A stretch of DNA of 64,000 bases from JABDGM01 sp963738665 (GCA_963738665.1 CAVTXL010000003.1:930001-994000), one strand, 5' to 3'. Positions 1-8,654 are shown, counted from the stretch's first letter. Notes: generated by a model from the letters alone, not told the origin. Program-made: numbers and translations.

Positions 1-69
1 GACTCGCGACGCCCGCTGGGCACGTACAACAAGCTAACTCAGCAAGGATCCGGAGCTGGAACGTCCACG
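1..69. other. Upstream flank, unassigned
   Basis: These bases precede rplN. In the usual order rpsQ (S17) would end here, but none of the three forward frames gives a tail I recognise as S17. One frame stays open into rplN. I assign nothing. Confidence 0.3.
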
Positions 70-439
70 ATGATCCAGATGCAGACCAGATTGAACGTCG
101 CCGACAACACGGGCGCCAAGGAAGTGATGTGCATCAAGGTGCTCGGCGGCAGCCGGCGCCGCACGGCCGGCCTGGGCGATGTCGTCGTGTGCAGCGTGAA
201 AAACACGCTGCCGACCAGCGACGTCAAGAAGAAGGCCGTCGTGCGGGCGGTGATCGTCCGCACGCGTTTCCCGACGCGGCGGCCCGACGGCAGCTACGTG
301 CGGTTCGATTCGAACGCGGTGGTGCTGATCGACAACGATCGCAACCCGCGCGGGACTGCGCATTTTCGGCGCCGTCGCCCGCGAGCTCCGCGAACGGAAG
401 TTCATGAAGATTGTCAGTTTGGCGAGCGAAGTGGTGTGA
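70..439 (+). CDS. rplN: 50S ribosomal protein L14 (frameshifted in this sequence)
   Basis: L14 binds 23S rRNA at the subunit interface. The start MIQMQTRLNVADNTGAK and the block VVVCSVKN are typical. The reading frame is lost near base 358: after PRGT the expected tail RIFGAVARELRERKF is found one base on, and in that frame the protein stops at 437-439, giving about 122 residues, the normal L14 length. Without repair the frame runs to 456 with an Arg-rich nonsense tail. One extra base in an essential gene is best read as a sequence error. It is the first complete gene of the spc-type cluster and is followed by rplX. Confidence 0.93.
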
Positions 440-440
440 A

Positions 441-530
441 AGTTGTTAGCCGTTAGCACTCAGCCGTTAGCCAGGCGCGCTGACAGTGCTTTGGCGAACG
501 GCAAAGAGCGAACAGCTAAGAGCTACAGAC
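441..530. repeat. Low-complexity inverted repeat, GTTAGCC class
   Basis: The left arm repeats gttagccgttagc-like words (445-475). The right arm (504-528, cgaacggcaaagagcgaac) carries roughly complementary words. It fills the rplN-rplX gap completely and ends directly at the rplX start codon. Confidence 0.55.
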
Positions 531-878
531 ATGTTAATACGCAGCGGTGACACCGTCGAAGTCATCACCGGCGCCGACCGGGGTGCGCGGGCCCGCGTGA
601 TCAAAATCGATCGCGCCGCCGGCAAGGCTCTGGTCGAGGGCGTGAACAAAGTCTTCAAGCACATTCGCCGCAGCCAAAAGCACCCGCAGGGCGGCCGGCT
701 GAGCAAGGAGATGCCGGTCCAGGTTTCGAATTTGAAATTCGTTTGCCAGTCGTGCGGGACGGCCGCCCGCCTGGGCGCCCGCTTCCTCAAGGACGGCGGC
801 AAAGAACGGTTTTGTAAAAAATGCGGCGCCGCCGCCGGGCAGATTGCCCCGGCCAAGAGGGCGCACGCAACGAAATGA
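531..878 (+). CDS. rplX: 50S ribosomal protein L24
   Basis: L24 is an assembly initiator of the 50S subunit. The KOW segment at the N-terminus (RSGDTVEVITGADRG) and the block NPQGG-like HPQGGRLSKE identify it. The C-terminal half has two CxxC pairs, CQSC and CKKC, forming a zinc-ribbon-like tail seen in many bacterial L24 proteins. I chose ATG 531 over an upstream in-frame TTG at 486 because L24 homology begins at MLIRSGD. The protein is 115 residues, slightly long because of an AKRAHATK tail. It lies between rplN and rplE as expected. Confidence 0.95.
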   Translation: MLIRSGDTVEVITGADRGARARVIKIDRAAGKALVEGVNKVFKHIRRSQKHPQGGRLSKEMPVQVSNLKFVCQSCGTAARLGARFLKDGGKERFCKKCGAAAGQIAPAKRAHATK

Positions 879-879
879 G

Positions 880-981
880 AGATAAGAAATAAGAAGGTGT
901 AAGCCGTAAGTCATTAGTCGTAAGCAATCATGCCCGTTCTGTAACTTACGTCTTACGTCTTATACCTTGCGACTACCTGCG
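880..981. repeat. Low-complexity inverted repeat, GTAAGTC class
   Basis: The left arm (897-927) repeats gtaagccgtaagtcattag words. The right arm (939-966) carries taacttacgtcttacgtc, the complementary words. It occupies nearly the whole rplX-rplE gap. Confidence 0.6.
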
Positions 982-1600
982 ATGGCCAAGAAAGTAAAGA
1001 AATCCGAAGAAGGCAAAAACGAAAGCGGCAAGGCTGCGCCTCCGCCCGTGCCGCGGCTGCAGACGCAGTTCGAGAAGGAGATTCAGCCGGCTCTGGCGAA
1101 AAGCTGGGCCGCGCAAATCGTCTGGCCCTGCCGCGGATCGAGAAGATCGTCGTTAGCATGGGCGTCGGCAGCGCCACGCAAGACAAGAAGCACATGGACG
1201 ACGCGACCAGCGCCCTGGCCGAGATCACGGGTCAAAAGCCGGTCCGCTGCAAGTCGAAGAAAAGCATCGCCAACTTTCGCCTCCGCGAGGGTCTGGAGGT
1301 CGGCTGCAAGGTGACGCTGCGAGGCGGCGGATGTACGAGTTTTTGGACCGGCTGATTTCGCTAGCTCTGCCCCGCGTCCGCGACTTTCGCGGCCTGAATC
1401 CCGACGCCTTCGACGGCCACGGTAATTACAGCCTGGGGCTCACCGAACAGCTCGTGTTCCCCGAGCTCAACCCCGACAAATACACCCGCGTGCAGGGGAT
1501 GAACATCACGATCTGCACGAAGGGCGGCGATGACGACGAGTCACGCGAGCTGCTGCGGCACTTCGGCATGCCGTTCCGCAGAGATGACGCGGCCGCGTAA
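982..1600 (+). CDS. rplE: 50S ribosomal protein L5 (two frameshifts)
   Basis: L5 anchors 5S rRNA in the central protuberance. Three overlapping frames together give one L5: the N-terminus to QPALAK, then the middle part starting MGVGSATQDKKHMDDA, then the C-terminal part MYEFLDRLISLALPRVRDF to NITICTKGGDDDES. The first break, near 1103, is repaired by adding one A to a run of four. The second, near 1340, is repaired by one base before MYEF. The repaired length of about 205 residues is slightly above the usual 180 because of a Lys-rich N-terminal extension (KKVKKSEEGKNESGK). Both breaks look like read errors. Confidence 0.93.
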
Positions 1601-1715
1601 ATGGAGCTATTGTCTTTTAGCCGTTCGCGACTCGCCAGACAAAATACTAGAGATGATATCAATTTGGCTTATAGCTGACGGCTAATAGCTAACCGCTACC
1701 AAGGAATTCGCCCCC
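1601..1715. repeat. Low-complexity inverted repeat, TTAGCCGTT/CGGCTAATAG class
   Basis: The left part has tcttttagccgttcgcga near 1614. The right part has cttatagctgacggctaata near 1670. The arms are imperfectly complementary and fill the rplE-rpsN gap. Confidence 0.45.
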
Positions 1716-1901
1716 GTGGCCAGTAAATCCAAAATCGCGAAGTCGCAACAGGCGCCGAAGTTTTCGACCCGTCGCAAAATGCGCTGCCGGTTGTGTGGCC
1801 GGCCGCGGGCCGTGTACCGGAAGTTCGGCATCTGCCGCATCTGCTTCCGCAAGCTGGCCGACCAAGGACTGATCCCCGGCGTAAGAATGGCAAGTTGGTG
1901 A
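1716..1901 (+). CDS. rpsN: 30S ribosomal protein S14, zinc-binding short form
   Basis: S14 helps assemble the 30S head. This is the short, type Z form of 61 residues. It has the two zinc pairs CRLC and CRIC, separated by GRPRAVYRKFGI, and the usual tail GLIPGVRMASW. The start is GTG at 1716, which gives MASKSK; no in-frame ATG lies upstream within the gap. It sits between rplE and rpsH as usual. The gene is intact, unlike its neighbour rplE. Confidence 0.96.
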   Translation: MASKSKIAKSQQAPKFSTRRKMRCRLCGRPRAVYRKFGICRICFRKLADQGLIPGVRMASW

Positions 1902-1904
1902 GAG

Positions 1905-1995
1905 AAAGCGGTGAGTAAGTGAATACGTGAGTAGCTGAGTAAGTGCCCCGACTGAGCTGCATGCTCACTTACGAACCTACCTGCTTATTCACCCT
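1905..1995. repeat. Low-complexity inverted repeat, GTGAGTA class
   Basis: The left arm repeats gtgagtaagtgaatacgtga (1911-1945). The right arm holds complementary words such as gctcacttacgaacctacc (1964-1982) and ttattcac. It fills the rpsN-rpsH gap. The same word class recurs at 4655-4740 and 51140-51250. Confidence 0.65.
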
Positions 1996-2013
1996 TCCGG
2001 AGTCCACAACGAT

Positions 2014-2415
2014 ATGATGACCGACCCGATCGCCGATATGCTGACCCGCATTCGTAATGCGGTGCGGATCGAGCGTCCGCACGTGCTGATGCCCCTCTCG
2101 AGGCTCAAGTGTGGCCTGGCTGAGGTGCTCAAGCGGGAAGGCTATATCTGGGATTGGCGTGAGGAAAATGAAGACGGCGCCCCAGACAAGCACTTGGTGC
2201 TGCAATTGAAATACGGCCCGAACGGCGAGCGCGTGATCCGCCATATCCGCCGCGTCAGCAAGCCGGGCCGCCGGGTCTACAGCCGGGCGGCCAGCCTGCA
2301 GCCGGTGCTGGGCGGCCTGGGTATTTCCATCATCAGCACCAGCCGTGGTGTGATCAGCGACCGCGAAGCGCGGCAGCGAAATCTGGGCGGCGAAGTATTG
2401 TGCGAAGTTTGGTGA
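2014..2415 (+). CDS. rpsH: 30S ribosomal protein S8
   Basis: S8 binds the central domain of 16S rRNA. The N-terminus MTDPIADMLTRIRNA and the C-terminal signature STSRGVISDREARQ followed by GGEVLCEVW are diagnostic. The length of 133 residues is normal. ATG 2014 is preceded by a second Met codon in tandem (atgatg); the 5' one is used here. Gene order rpsN-rpsH-rplF is standard. Confidence 0.97.
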   Translation: MMTDPIADMLTRIRNAVRIERPHVLMPLSRLKCGLAEVLKREGYIWDWREENEDGAPDKHLVLQLKYGPNGERVIRHIRRVSKPGRRVYSRAASLQPVLGGLGISIISTSRGVISDREARQRNLGGEVLCEVW

Positions 2416-2499
2416 GGTAAAAGCCGTCAGCCGTCAGCCGTCGGCCATCAGTAAGAACAGGTGGCAAAAGGCTGAAGGCGGAAGGCTGAAGGCTTTAAA
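2416..2499. repeat. Low-complexity direct words, GCCGTCA and GGCTGAAGG
   Basis: Bases 2422-2450 repeat gccgtcagccgtcagccgtc. Bases 2469-2494 repeat aaggctgaaggcggaaggct. No strong complementary arm is present, so this looks like two left arms of different classes joined. It fills the rpsH-rplF gap. Confidence 0.5.
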
Positions 2500-3042
2500 A
2501 TGTCAAGAATAGGCAAAAAACCAGTTCCCGTCCCCGACGGCGCCAAGGTGAGCGTCGCCGGCCGGGTGATTAACGTCGAGGGCAAGCTGGGCAAGCTGCA
2601 GTACGCCCATCGGCCGGAGATCAAAGTCAGCGTCGACGAAGCGAACAAGCGCGTCGTCTGCTCGCGTGATTCTGAAGAGCGCGCCGTCCGCGCCTACCAC
2701 GGCCTGACCCGGGCGCTGGTCAACAACATGCTGATCGGCGTCACGCAGGGCTACGAGAAGAAGCTCGAAATTCAGGGCGTCGGCTACCTGGGGGCGATTC
2801 AGGGCGACACGCTGCAGCTCCGCGTCGGATTCGCGAATGAAATCCACATGAAGATCCCCAAGGAGCTGGACGTGAAGTGCCCCGACCAGACCCACATCGT
2901 GATCAAGGGGACAGACAAGCAGCAAGTCGGCCAATTCGCGGCCGAGGTGCGGGCGGTCCGCAAACCCGAGCCATATAAAGGCAAAGGCATCCGCTATGAA
3001 GGCGAACAAGTACGCCGTAAGGCGGGCAAGACGGCAACGTAA
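2500..3042 (+). CDS. rplF: 50S ribosomal protein L6
   Basis: L6 lies near the GTPase-associated centre of the 50S subunit. The start MSRIGKKPVPVP and the C-terminal signature PEPYKGKGIRYEGE identify it. Both halves of the duplicated L6 fold are present, and the length of 180 residues is normal. The gene is intact and followed by rplR. Confidence 0.97.
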   Translation: MSRIGKKPVPVPDGAKVSVAGRVINVEGKLGKLQYAHRPEIKVSVDEANKRVVCSRDSEERAVRAYHGLTRALVNNMLIGVTQGYEKKLEIQGVGYLGAIQGDTLQLRVGFANEIHMKIPKELDVKCPDQTHIVIKGTDKQQVGQFAAEVRAVRKPEPYKGKGIRYEGEQVRRKAGKTAT

Positions 3043-3049
3043 TGAAGGC

Positions 3050-3125
3050 GTCCAGAGCTAAGAGTCAAGACTCCAGAGCCGGAAGCTTTCTGACTCTTGA
3101 CTCTCGACTCTTGACTCTTGACTTT
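3050..3125. repeat. Low-complexity inverted repeat, AGAGTCAAGA class
   Basis: The left arm carries gctaagagtcaagactccag (3057-3076). The right arm repeats gactcttgactctcgactc (3091-3120). The arms pair as a loose hairpin. It lies just before the rplR start. Confidence 0.65.
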
Positions 3126-3130
3126 TCTCC

Positions 3131-3499
3131 ATGGTCCACCAAAAAGTTATCAACGGTCAGCGAAAGCGACGGGCATTTCGCGTTCGCAAGCGCGTGCGGG
3201 GCACGCCCCAGCGGCCGCGATTGAGCGTGGCCCGCAGTCACAAGCACATCAGCGTGCAGGTGATCGACGACACGGCGGGCAAAACGCTGGCCGCGGCCTC
3301 GTCGCTCGATAAGGCGCTCGTCGGTTCGCTGAAAAGTGGTGGCAATCGCACGGCGGCCCAAGCCGTCGGCAAGGCGATCGCCGAGCGGGCAAAAGCGGCC
3401 GGAATTACGGCCGTCTGCTTCGACCGCGGCCCCTACAAGTACCACGGCCGCGTCGCCGAGCTGGCCGAGGCGGCCCGCAAGGGCGGTCTCAGTTTTTGA
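3131..3499 (+). CDS. rplR: 50S ribosomal protein L18
   Basis: L18 binds 5S rRNA together with L5. The block RPRLSVARSHKHISVQVIDD and the C-terminal signature FDRGPYKYHGRVAELAEAAR mark the family. The length of 122 residues is normal. ATG 3131 gives MVHQKVINGQRKRRAFRVRKR, a basic N-terminus typical of L18. The gene is intact. Confidence 0.96.
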   Translation: MVHQKVINGQRKRRAFRVRKRVRGTPQRPRLSVARSHKHISVQVIDDTAGKTLAAASSLDKALVGSLKSGGNRTAAQAVGKAIAERAKAAGITAVCFDRGPYKYHGRVAELAEAARKGGLSF

Positions 3500-3509
3500 A
3501 CTCGATTTA

Positions 3510-3640
3510 CACAATATTGAGTAAGGCAGAATGCAAGATGCAAAACGTTCAATGAAAAACGCAAAATGAAGCGGGCGAACCGCCATTTCTCATTTTGAAT
3601 TTAACATTTTCACTTTTCATTTCCCTTTCACGACGAAGCG
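3510..3640. repeat. Low-complexity inverted repeat, AATGCAAAATG class
   Basis: The left arm has gaatgcaagatgcaaaacg (3529-3547) and aacgcaaaatgaag. The right arm has atttctcattttgaattt and cattttcacttttcatttc (3583-3626). It is markedly AT-rich next to its GC-rich neighbours. The same class recurs at 9830-9920, 24300-24440 and 48430-48535. Confidence 0.65.
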
Positions 3641-3666
3641 GCTTAACCACCATTAGGAATTAACGA

Positions 3667-4161
3667 GTGTCCACCAGTACCAAAGAACGCATCCAAGGCG
3701 AGCTCTCGGAGAACATCGTCAAGATCAAGCGCTGCGCCGCGGTCGTGAAGGGCGGCCGCCGCTTTAGCTTTGCGGCGATGGTCGTGGTCGGCGACGGCCG
3801 GGGCAAGGCCGGCTGGGGCTACGGCAAGGCGAACGAAGTCCCGCCCAGCGTCGAAAAGGCGCAGAAAGAGGCGATGCGGAGCCTGGTCGAAGTGCCGCTC
3901 GCTGGCTTGACCATTCCACATGTCGTCGAGGGACGCTATGGGTCGGCCCATGTGGTGCTGATTCCGGCAGCGCCTGGCACGGGCGTGATCGCCGGCTCCG
4001 CGGTCCGCGCCGTGTGCGAGTCGGCCGGCATCCACGATATACTGACGAAGAGTTTCCGCTCGAATAATCCCGTCTCGCTCGTGAAGGCCACGTTCGCGGC
4101 CCTCGCGCAATTGCGACCCAAGGCCGAGGTCGAACGCTTACGGCAGGTGACATTGTCATGA
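3667..4161 (+). CDS. rpsE: 30S ribosomal protein S5
   Basis: S5 lies at the 30S decoding and mRNA-entry region. The S5 signature GDGRGKAGWGYGKANEVP is at about residues 40-57, and the second domain contains the typical GTGVIAGSAVRAVCESAG. Start is GTG at 3667 (MSTSTKERIQGEL). The length of 164 residues is normal. The stop codon overlaps the rplO start as ATGA, leaving no room for rpmD (L30), which usually lies here. Confidence 0.96.
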   Translation: MSTSTKERIQGELSENIVKIKRCAAVVKGGRRFSFAAMVVVGDGRGKAGWGYGKANEVPPSVEKAQKEAMRSLVEVPLAGLTIPHVVEGRYGSAHVVLIPAAPGTGVIAGSAVRAVCESAGIHDILTKSFRSNNPVSLVKATFAALAQLRPKAEVERLRQVTLS

Positions 4162-4652
4162 ACATCAGCGACGTCAATCGGGGCGTTCACACGCAGCGCA
4201 AGCGCAAGCGGCTGGGGCGCGGCATCGGCTCGGGTCAGGGCAAGACGGCCGGCCGCGGCCACAAAGGCCAGTGGTCGCACAACGGTGTGTCGTTCCTCTC
4301 CATTTTTCAGGGTGGCACGATGCCACTCGTCCGCCGCATTCCCAAGCGCGGCTTCCACAACCGCTGGGCCGCCAAGGTAGCCGTCATCAACGTAGGCGAC
4401 CTGGAATCCTTCGGCCCTGGCGAGGAAGTCACGCCCGAATCGCTAGCCGCCGCAAAGCTCATCAAAGGCGTCTTCGATGAGCTCAAGGTCCTCGGCAACG
4501 GCGAATTGAAGAAGAAGCTCAAAGTCTCAGCCCATAAATTCAGCAAATCGGCCGCTGAAAAAATCGCCAAGGCGGGCGGCCAGACGATCACCATTCCCGG
4601 CCCCAAACCAGTCGTCCGGAACAAGATGGGAAAGAAGAAATCGGCCCAATAA
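4158..4652 (+). CDS. rplO: 50S ribosomal protein L15
   Basis: L15 is a late 50S assembly protein. The glycine-rich N-terminus GRGIGSGQGKTAGRGHKGQ and the C-terminal KAGGQTITIPGPKPV are typical. The length of 164 residues is slightly long owing to a Lys-rich tail (NKMGKKKSAQ). It overlaps rpsE by four bases, implying translational coupling, and is followed by secY after a repeat element. Confidence 0.96.
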   Translation: MNISDVNRGVHTQRKRKRLGRGIGSGQGKTAGRGHKGQWSHNGVSFLSIFQGGTMPLVRRIPKRGFHNRWAAKVAVINVGDLESFGPGEEVTPESLAAAKLIKGVFDELKVLGNGELKKKLKVSAHKFSKSAAEKIAKAGGQTITIPGPKPVVRNKMGKKKSAQ

Positions 4653-4745
4653 GGAGGGTGAGCAGGTGAATAAGTGAGTACCTGAGCACGTAGCGTGGCC
4701 CCACGTTACCTACTCGCCGACTCTCCTACTCACCTATTAGCCAAC
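4653..4745. repeat. Low-complexity inverted repeat, GTGAGTA class
   Basis: The left arm repeats ggtgagcaggtgaataagtg (4658-4677) and gtgagtacctgag. The right arm repeats complementary words, acctactcgccgactctcct (4708-4727) and actcacctatta. The loop is near 4690-4700. The arms can pair along most of their length. It abuts the secY start. Confidence 0.7.
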
Positions 4746-4750
4746 ACGCC

Positions 4751-6111
4751 ATGTGGGAAAAAATTCGCGTCGTTTGGCAGATTCCTGAGCTGCGCCGCAA
4801 GATCCTCCTGACGCTGGTGATGCTGGCCATCTACCGCGTCGGCTTCACGATCAGCCTGCCGATCGTCGACACCGAAAAGGTCAAGGCGTTCGCCCATCAA
4901 GGCGGCGGCCTGAACGACATCATGCAGCAAGTGGCCGTGTTCAGCGCGGCCGGGCTCAGCCAGGTGACGATCTTCGGCCTGGGCATCATGCCCTACATCT
5001 CGGCCTCGATCATCTTTCAGCTCTTGGGCAGCGTCTATCCGCCGCTCGAGCAATTGCAAAAAGAGGGCGAGGCCGGCCGGAAGAAAATCAACGAGTACAC
5101 GCGCTACGCCACCGTCGCCATTTGCTTGTTGCAAAGCTGGTTCTATCTTCGCACCTTCGCCGTCGAACGGCAGCTCGTCAATTCGGTGTTTTTGACCGAG
5201 TCGGGCGGGTTGACGCTGTCGGTGGACCATCATTTCCGTGCTGACGATGACGGCCGGCACCGTGTTCCTGATGTGGCTGGGCGAGCAGATCGACGAGTTC
5301 GGCATCGGCAACGGCATCAGCCTGCTGATCATGGCCGGCATCCTGGCCCGCATGCCGGGCGCCGGCTGGGAGCTGTTGCAAAAAGCGTCTCTCGAGTTGG
5401 GGGGCGGCACGACCGGGCTCGGCATCGAAGGTCTCTTGCTATTGGCCGCGTTGTTCGTGGCCGTGGTGATCGGCGTGGTGTTTATCACGCTTGGCCAGCG
5501 GCGGATTCCGATGCAAAGCGCCAAGCACGTCCGCGGCCGGAAGGTCTACGGCGGCACGCGGCAGTATCTGCCCCTCAAGGTCAATCAGGCCGGCGTGATG
5601 CCGATCATTTTCGCCAGCAGCCTGTTGATGTTTCCCCTCTTGATTTTCACCCAGTTGTCGCAGGCCGTCGGCTCGAGCGAAAGCTGGTGGGCCCAGCTCA
5701 TCCATTGGGGCCACGACGTATTTCAGCGGTACGGCTTCATTTACAACATCCTGTATCTGCTGTTGATCTACTTCTTTTGCTATTTTTGGACGGCCATCAC
5801 CTTCAATCCCAAGGATATGGCCGACAACTTGAAGAACTTCGGCTCGTTTATTCCCGGCTATCGGCCCGGCAAGCGGACCGCCGACTATCTGGAAAAAGTG
5901 ATGGTGCGCATCACGTACGTCGGGGCCGGCTTCTTGGCCATCGTGGCCATCATTCCCACGCTGATTCCAACGTCGCTCGACGTGCCCTGGGTGATCGCCA
6001 TCGTTTTACGGCGGCACAAGTCTGCTGATCGCCGTCAGCGTGGCCTTCGACCTCGTGCAAAAGATCGACAGCCACCTCGTCATGCGAAACTACTCAGGCC
6101 TGTTGGATTAA
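4751..6111 (+). CDS. secY: Protein translocase subunit SecY (two frameshifts)
   Basis: SecY is the channel subunit of the Sec translocon in the inner membrane. The N-terminal part contains GLGIMPYISASIIFQLLGS. The middle part contains TAGTVFLMWLGEQIDEFG and GIGNGISLLIM, followed by YGGTRQYLPLKVNQAGVMP. The repaired C-terminus reads FYGGTSLLIAVSVAFDLVQK and ends RNYSGLLD with TAA at 6109-6111. Frame breaks lie near 5222 (one G short) and near 6004 (one T short in a T run). Unrepaired, the second frame would fuse into adk. Repaired length is about 454 residues, normal for SecY. Confidence 0.93.
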
Positions 6112-6221
6112 TCTTCGCACATGGAGAGCGAGCCACAAGAGATCGGCAGCGAGTGTCGCGTGCCCGAGGATGGGCGGCCCGCCGCCGGCACGCGACAGCG
6201 GAAACGTTCCTGGAAGCTATC

Positions 6222-6778
6222 ATGCGCATCGTCTTCATCGGACCTCCAGGCGCGGGAAAAGGGACGCAGGCCCGGCGGCTCGAGCAGCACCTGGGCATCA
6301 TCCACCTGTCCACGGGCGATATGCTCCGCGACGCCCTCGAGGCCGGTTCGGAGCTCGGCCAGCAGGCGGCCCAATTCATCCACTCCGGCAAGCTCGTTCC
6401 CGACGAACTGGTGATCAGCATCGTCGGCGAACGACTCGACCAGCCCGATTGCGCCAGGGGTTGCCTGTTCGACGGCTTTCCGCGGACCGTGCCCCAGGCC
6501 GCCGCCCTCGACAAGATGCTCGCCCAGCGCACAACAAAATCAATCTGGCCTTGGAGTTGAAGGTCGATCGAGGACGTCTCGTTGAGCGGCTGCTGGCCCG
6601 GGGGCGAACCGACGACCAAATGGAGACGATCGGCGAGCGGTTTCGCGAGCACGATCGCCTCACCGAGCCGCTCTTAGCGTACTATCGGAAACAGGGAATT
6701 CTCCGTCAGATTGACGGCGATGCGCCGCCCGACAAGGTGTTTGAACGGATTCTGGCGACGATTGCCGACGCCGCTTAA
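6222..6778 (+). CDS. adk: Adenylate kinase, short-LID form (one frameshift)
   Basis: Adenylate kinase interconverts ATP plus AMP with two ADP. The P-loop is GPPGAGKGT near residues 7-15; the AMP-binding segment STGDMLRDAL and the FDGFPRT motif follow. The LID is short: ARGRTDDQ leads directly to ETIGERFREH, without the zinc-type insert of long bacterial forms. The frame breaks near 6530, and the rest (NLALELKVDRGRL to the stop at 6778) is one base away. Repaired length is about 185 residues. It follows secY as in most bacteria. ATG 6222 is the natural start. Confidence 0.93.
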
Positions 6779-6913
6779 AAAACGACTCTGCGGCCGTCGT
6801 CCAATTGGATACAATGAATGGATGCAACTACTGGTGACGCAATGCCTCGCCTGAATGTCTGTGAAGCCGCGTCGCTTCTACGTTAATATTCCAGCTCATT
6901 TTCATTCGGACCG

Positions 6914-7759
6914 GTGATTCAACTCAAATCTGATCGCGAAATCGGCCTCCTGCGGCAGGCCGGGCTGTGCGTCTGGCAGGCCCATCAGCTGGTCGCGAAA
7001 ATGGTGTGCCCGGGAGTCTCCACGGCCGATATCGACGCCGTCATCAGCGAGCATTTCCGCCGCTGCAATGCCCATCCGCTGTTTCTCGATTATCCCAACC
7101 AGAAGGAAGGCAAGCCCCCCTTCCCCGCCGCGACCTGCACGAGCATCAACGACGTCGTCGTCCATGGCATTCCGAACCGCAAGCCGCTCGCCGAGGGAGA
7201 CATTGTCAGCGTCGATACGGGATGCCGCCTGAATGGCTGGTGCGGCGACGCGGCCGTCACCTACCCGGTCGGCCGCATCTCGCCCGCCAATCAAAACCTG
7301 CTGGACGTCACCCTCGCCACGTTGAACCTGGCCTATGAGCTGATGCACACCAAGACGCGGTGGAGCCAAGTGGCCCGCGAAATGGCCGCCTTCGTCCGGT
7401 CCAACGGCTACTCGACCGTCGAGTGCTTCGTGGGCCACGGCATCGGCCGGCAGATGCACGAAGATCCCCAGGTGCCCAACTTCTTGAGCCGCGGCCTGCG
7501 GGGCAGCGGCGATTTTCGCATCGAGCCCGGCCTCGTGATTGCCGTCGAGCCGATGGTGAATATGGGCACGAAGCGCGTGAAGATGCACCGCGATGACTGG
7601 ACCCAATCGACGCTCGACGGCAAGCCGAGCGCCCATTTTGAGCACACGATTGCCGTCACCAGCGCTGGACCGGTGCTGCTCACCAAGGCCCCCTCGCACG
7701 AAGAATTGGCCAAATACGGCGACGTCTTCTTGGGCCGACTGGAAAAAGCGCCAGCCTGA
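6914..7759 (+). CDS. map: Methionine aminopeptidase, type I
   Basis: Removes the initiator methionine from new proteins. The five metal ligands of the pita-bread fold are visible: Asp in VDTGCRLNG, Asp in CGDAAVTY, His in GHGIGRQMHEDP, Glu in AVEPMVN and Glu in FEHTIAVT. GTG 6914 is used as the start because homology begins at MIQLKSDREIGLLR and no nearer ATG exists. The length of 281 residues is slightly above the usual 250-265. It stands between adk and rpmJ. infA, often found next, is absent. Confidence 0.95.
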   Translation: MIQLKSDREIGLLRQAGLCVWQAHQLVAKMVCPGVSTADIDAVISEHFRRCNAHPLFLDYPNQKEGKPPFPAATCTSINDVVVHGIPNRKPLAEGDIVSVDTGCRLNGWCGDAAVTYPVGRISPANQNLLDVTLATLNLAYELMHTKTRWSQVAREMAAFVRSNGYSTVECFVGHGIGRQMHEDPQVPNFLSRGLRGSGDFRIEPGLVIAVEPMVNMGTKRVKMHRDDWTQSTLDGKPSAHFEHTIAVTSAGPVLLTKAPSHEELAKYGDVFLGRLEKAPA

Positions 7760-7972
7760 GCCGGCCGCGCCGCTTGCCTCTTGCCAGTTTCCGCTTGCGT
7801 CTTCGCATTTTCTTAGAAATTGCCGGCCAGTAGCCCTTGAAGCAACCGGCCGCTAGCACGTATACTCAAGCGTTTCCCGCCATTTCGGTCCCGTATTTGC
7901 ATTGCCCCGCCGCGTTTTGCGCGTGCGGCTCTGCCGCCTCGCAGCGAAAAGCTGCCGGAAACAGGTGTTGCC

Positions 7973-8086
7973 ATGAAAGTGCGAGCCAGCGTTAAGCGCG
8001 TGTGTGACAAATGCAAGGTCGTCCGCCGCCGCGGCGTCGTGTACGTCGTGTGCAGCAACCCCCGCCACAAGCAGCGGCAAGGATAG
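7973..8086 (+). CDS. rpmJ: 50S ribosomal protein L36, zinc-binding form
   Basis: This 37-residue protein starts MKVRASVKRVC. It has the zinc ligands Cys11, Cys14, Cys27 and His32, in CDKC and CSNPRH, which define L36 of the zinc-binding type. It lies between map and rpsM, its usual place. Confidence 0.95.
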   Translation: MKVRASVKRVCDKCKVVRRRGVVYVVCSNPRHKQRQG

Positions 8087-8140
8087 CAGAAAGCCGTCAG
8101 TGTTTACGGCTGACGACTGACGACTGACGGCTATATTGGA
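8087..8140. repeat. Low-complexity inverted repeat, GCCGTCAG/CTGACGGC class
   Basis: Left arm aaagccgtcagtgtttac (8091-8108). Right arm ggctgacgactgacgactga (8109-8128) then cggct. It fills the rpmJ-rpsM gap. Confidence 0.6.
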
Positions 8141-8147
8141 GAACCCC

Positions 8148-8531
8148 ATGCCCCGTTTGCAAGGCGTTGACATCCCGAATGATCGGCCGACGGTAATCGC
8201 CCTGACGTACCTCTACGGCGTCGGCCCGAGGATCGCCCGCGAGCTGTGCCACAAGGCAGGCGTGAACCCGCAGGTGCACGCCCGCGAGCTGGGAGAAGAC
8301 GAAGTCGCGCGGATCGCCGCCCTGCTCGACAAAGACTACGTTGTCGAGGGACAGTTGCGGCGGCAAGTGTCGCAAAACATTTCGCGGCTGCGCGACATCG
8401 CCTGCTACCGCGGCGTCCGGCATCGCCGCGGCCTGCCCGTTCGCGGCCAGCGCACTCGCACCAACGCCCGCACCCGCAAGGGGCCGAAGAAGACCGTAGC
8501 CGGCAAGAAGGGCGTGAAGGATTTACGTTAA
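8148..8531 (+). CDS. rpsM: 30S ribosomal protein S13
   Basis: S13 contacts the P-site tRNA and the 50S subunit. The N-terminus MPRLQGVDIPNDRP, the helix-hairpin-helix LYGVGPRIAREL, and the C-terminal RHRRGLPVRGQRTRTNARTR are typical. I use ATG 8148 rather than the in-frame TTG at 8136 because homology begins at MPRL. The length of 127 residues is normal. The gene is intact. Confidence 0.96.
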   Translation: MPRLQGVDIPNDRPTVIALTYLYGVGPRIARELCHKAGVNPQVHARELGEDEVARIAALLDKDYVVEGQLRRQVSQNISRLRDIACYRGVRHRRGLPVRGQRTRTNARTRKGPKKTVAGKKGVKDLR

Positions 8532-8549
8532 TACTTGTTTGTGAACAAT

Positions 8550-8652
8550 ATCCAGTTTCTGGAATGACGAACGACGAATGACGAAATAATGAAGTTGTTC
8601 ATCCTCGTCACTCCTCGTTCCTCTATTCGTCATTAGTCATTTGTCATTTTCG
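8550..8652. repeat. Low-complexity inverted repeat, AATGACGAATGACGAA class
   Basis: The left arm has ggaatgacgaacgacgaatg (8561-8580) and acgaaata. The right arm has attcgtcattagtcatttgt (8625-8644). Related words in complementary arms occur inside lpdA at 44878-44943. It fills the rpsM-rpsK gap. Confidence 0.7.
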
Positions 8653-8654
8653 AC

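Noticed and set aside
1905..4745. CRISPR array
   Set aside because: The repeated words vary in sequence and spacing, arms are inverted, and there are no unique spacers or cas genes.
6004..6221. SecY-Adk fusion protein
   Set aside because: The open frame joins them only because of a lost T; the true SecY end RNYSGLLD with TAA is present in the other frame.
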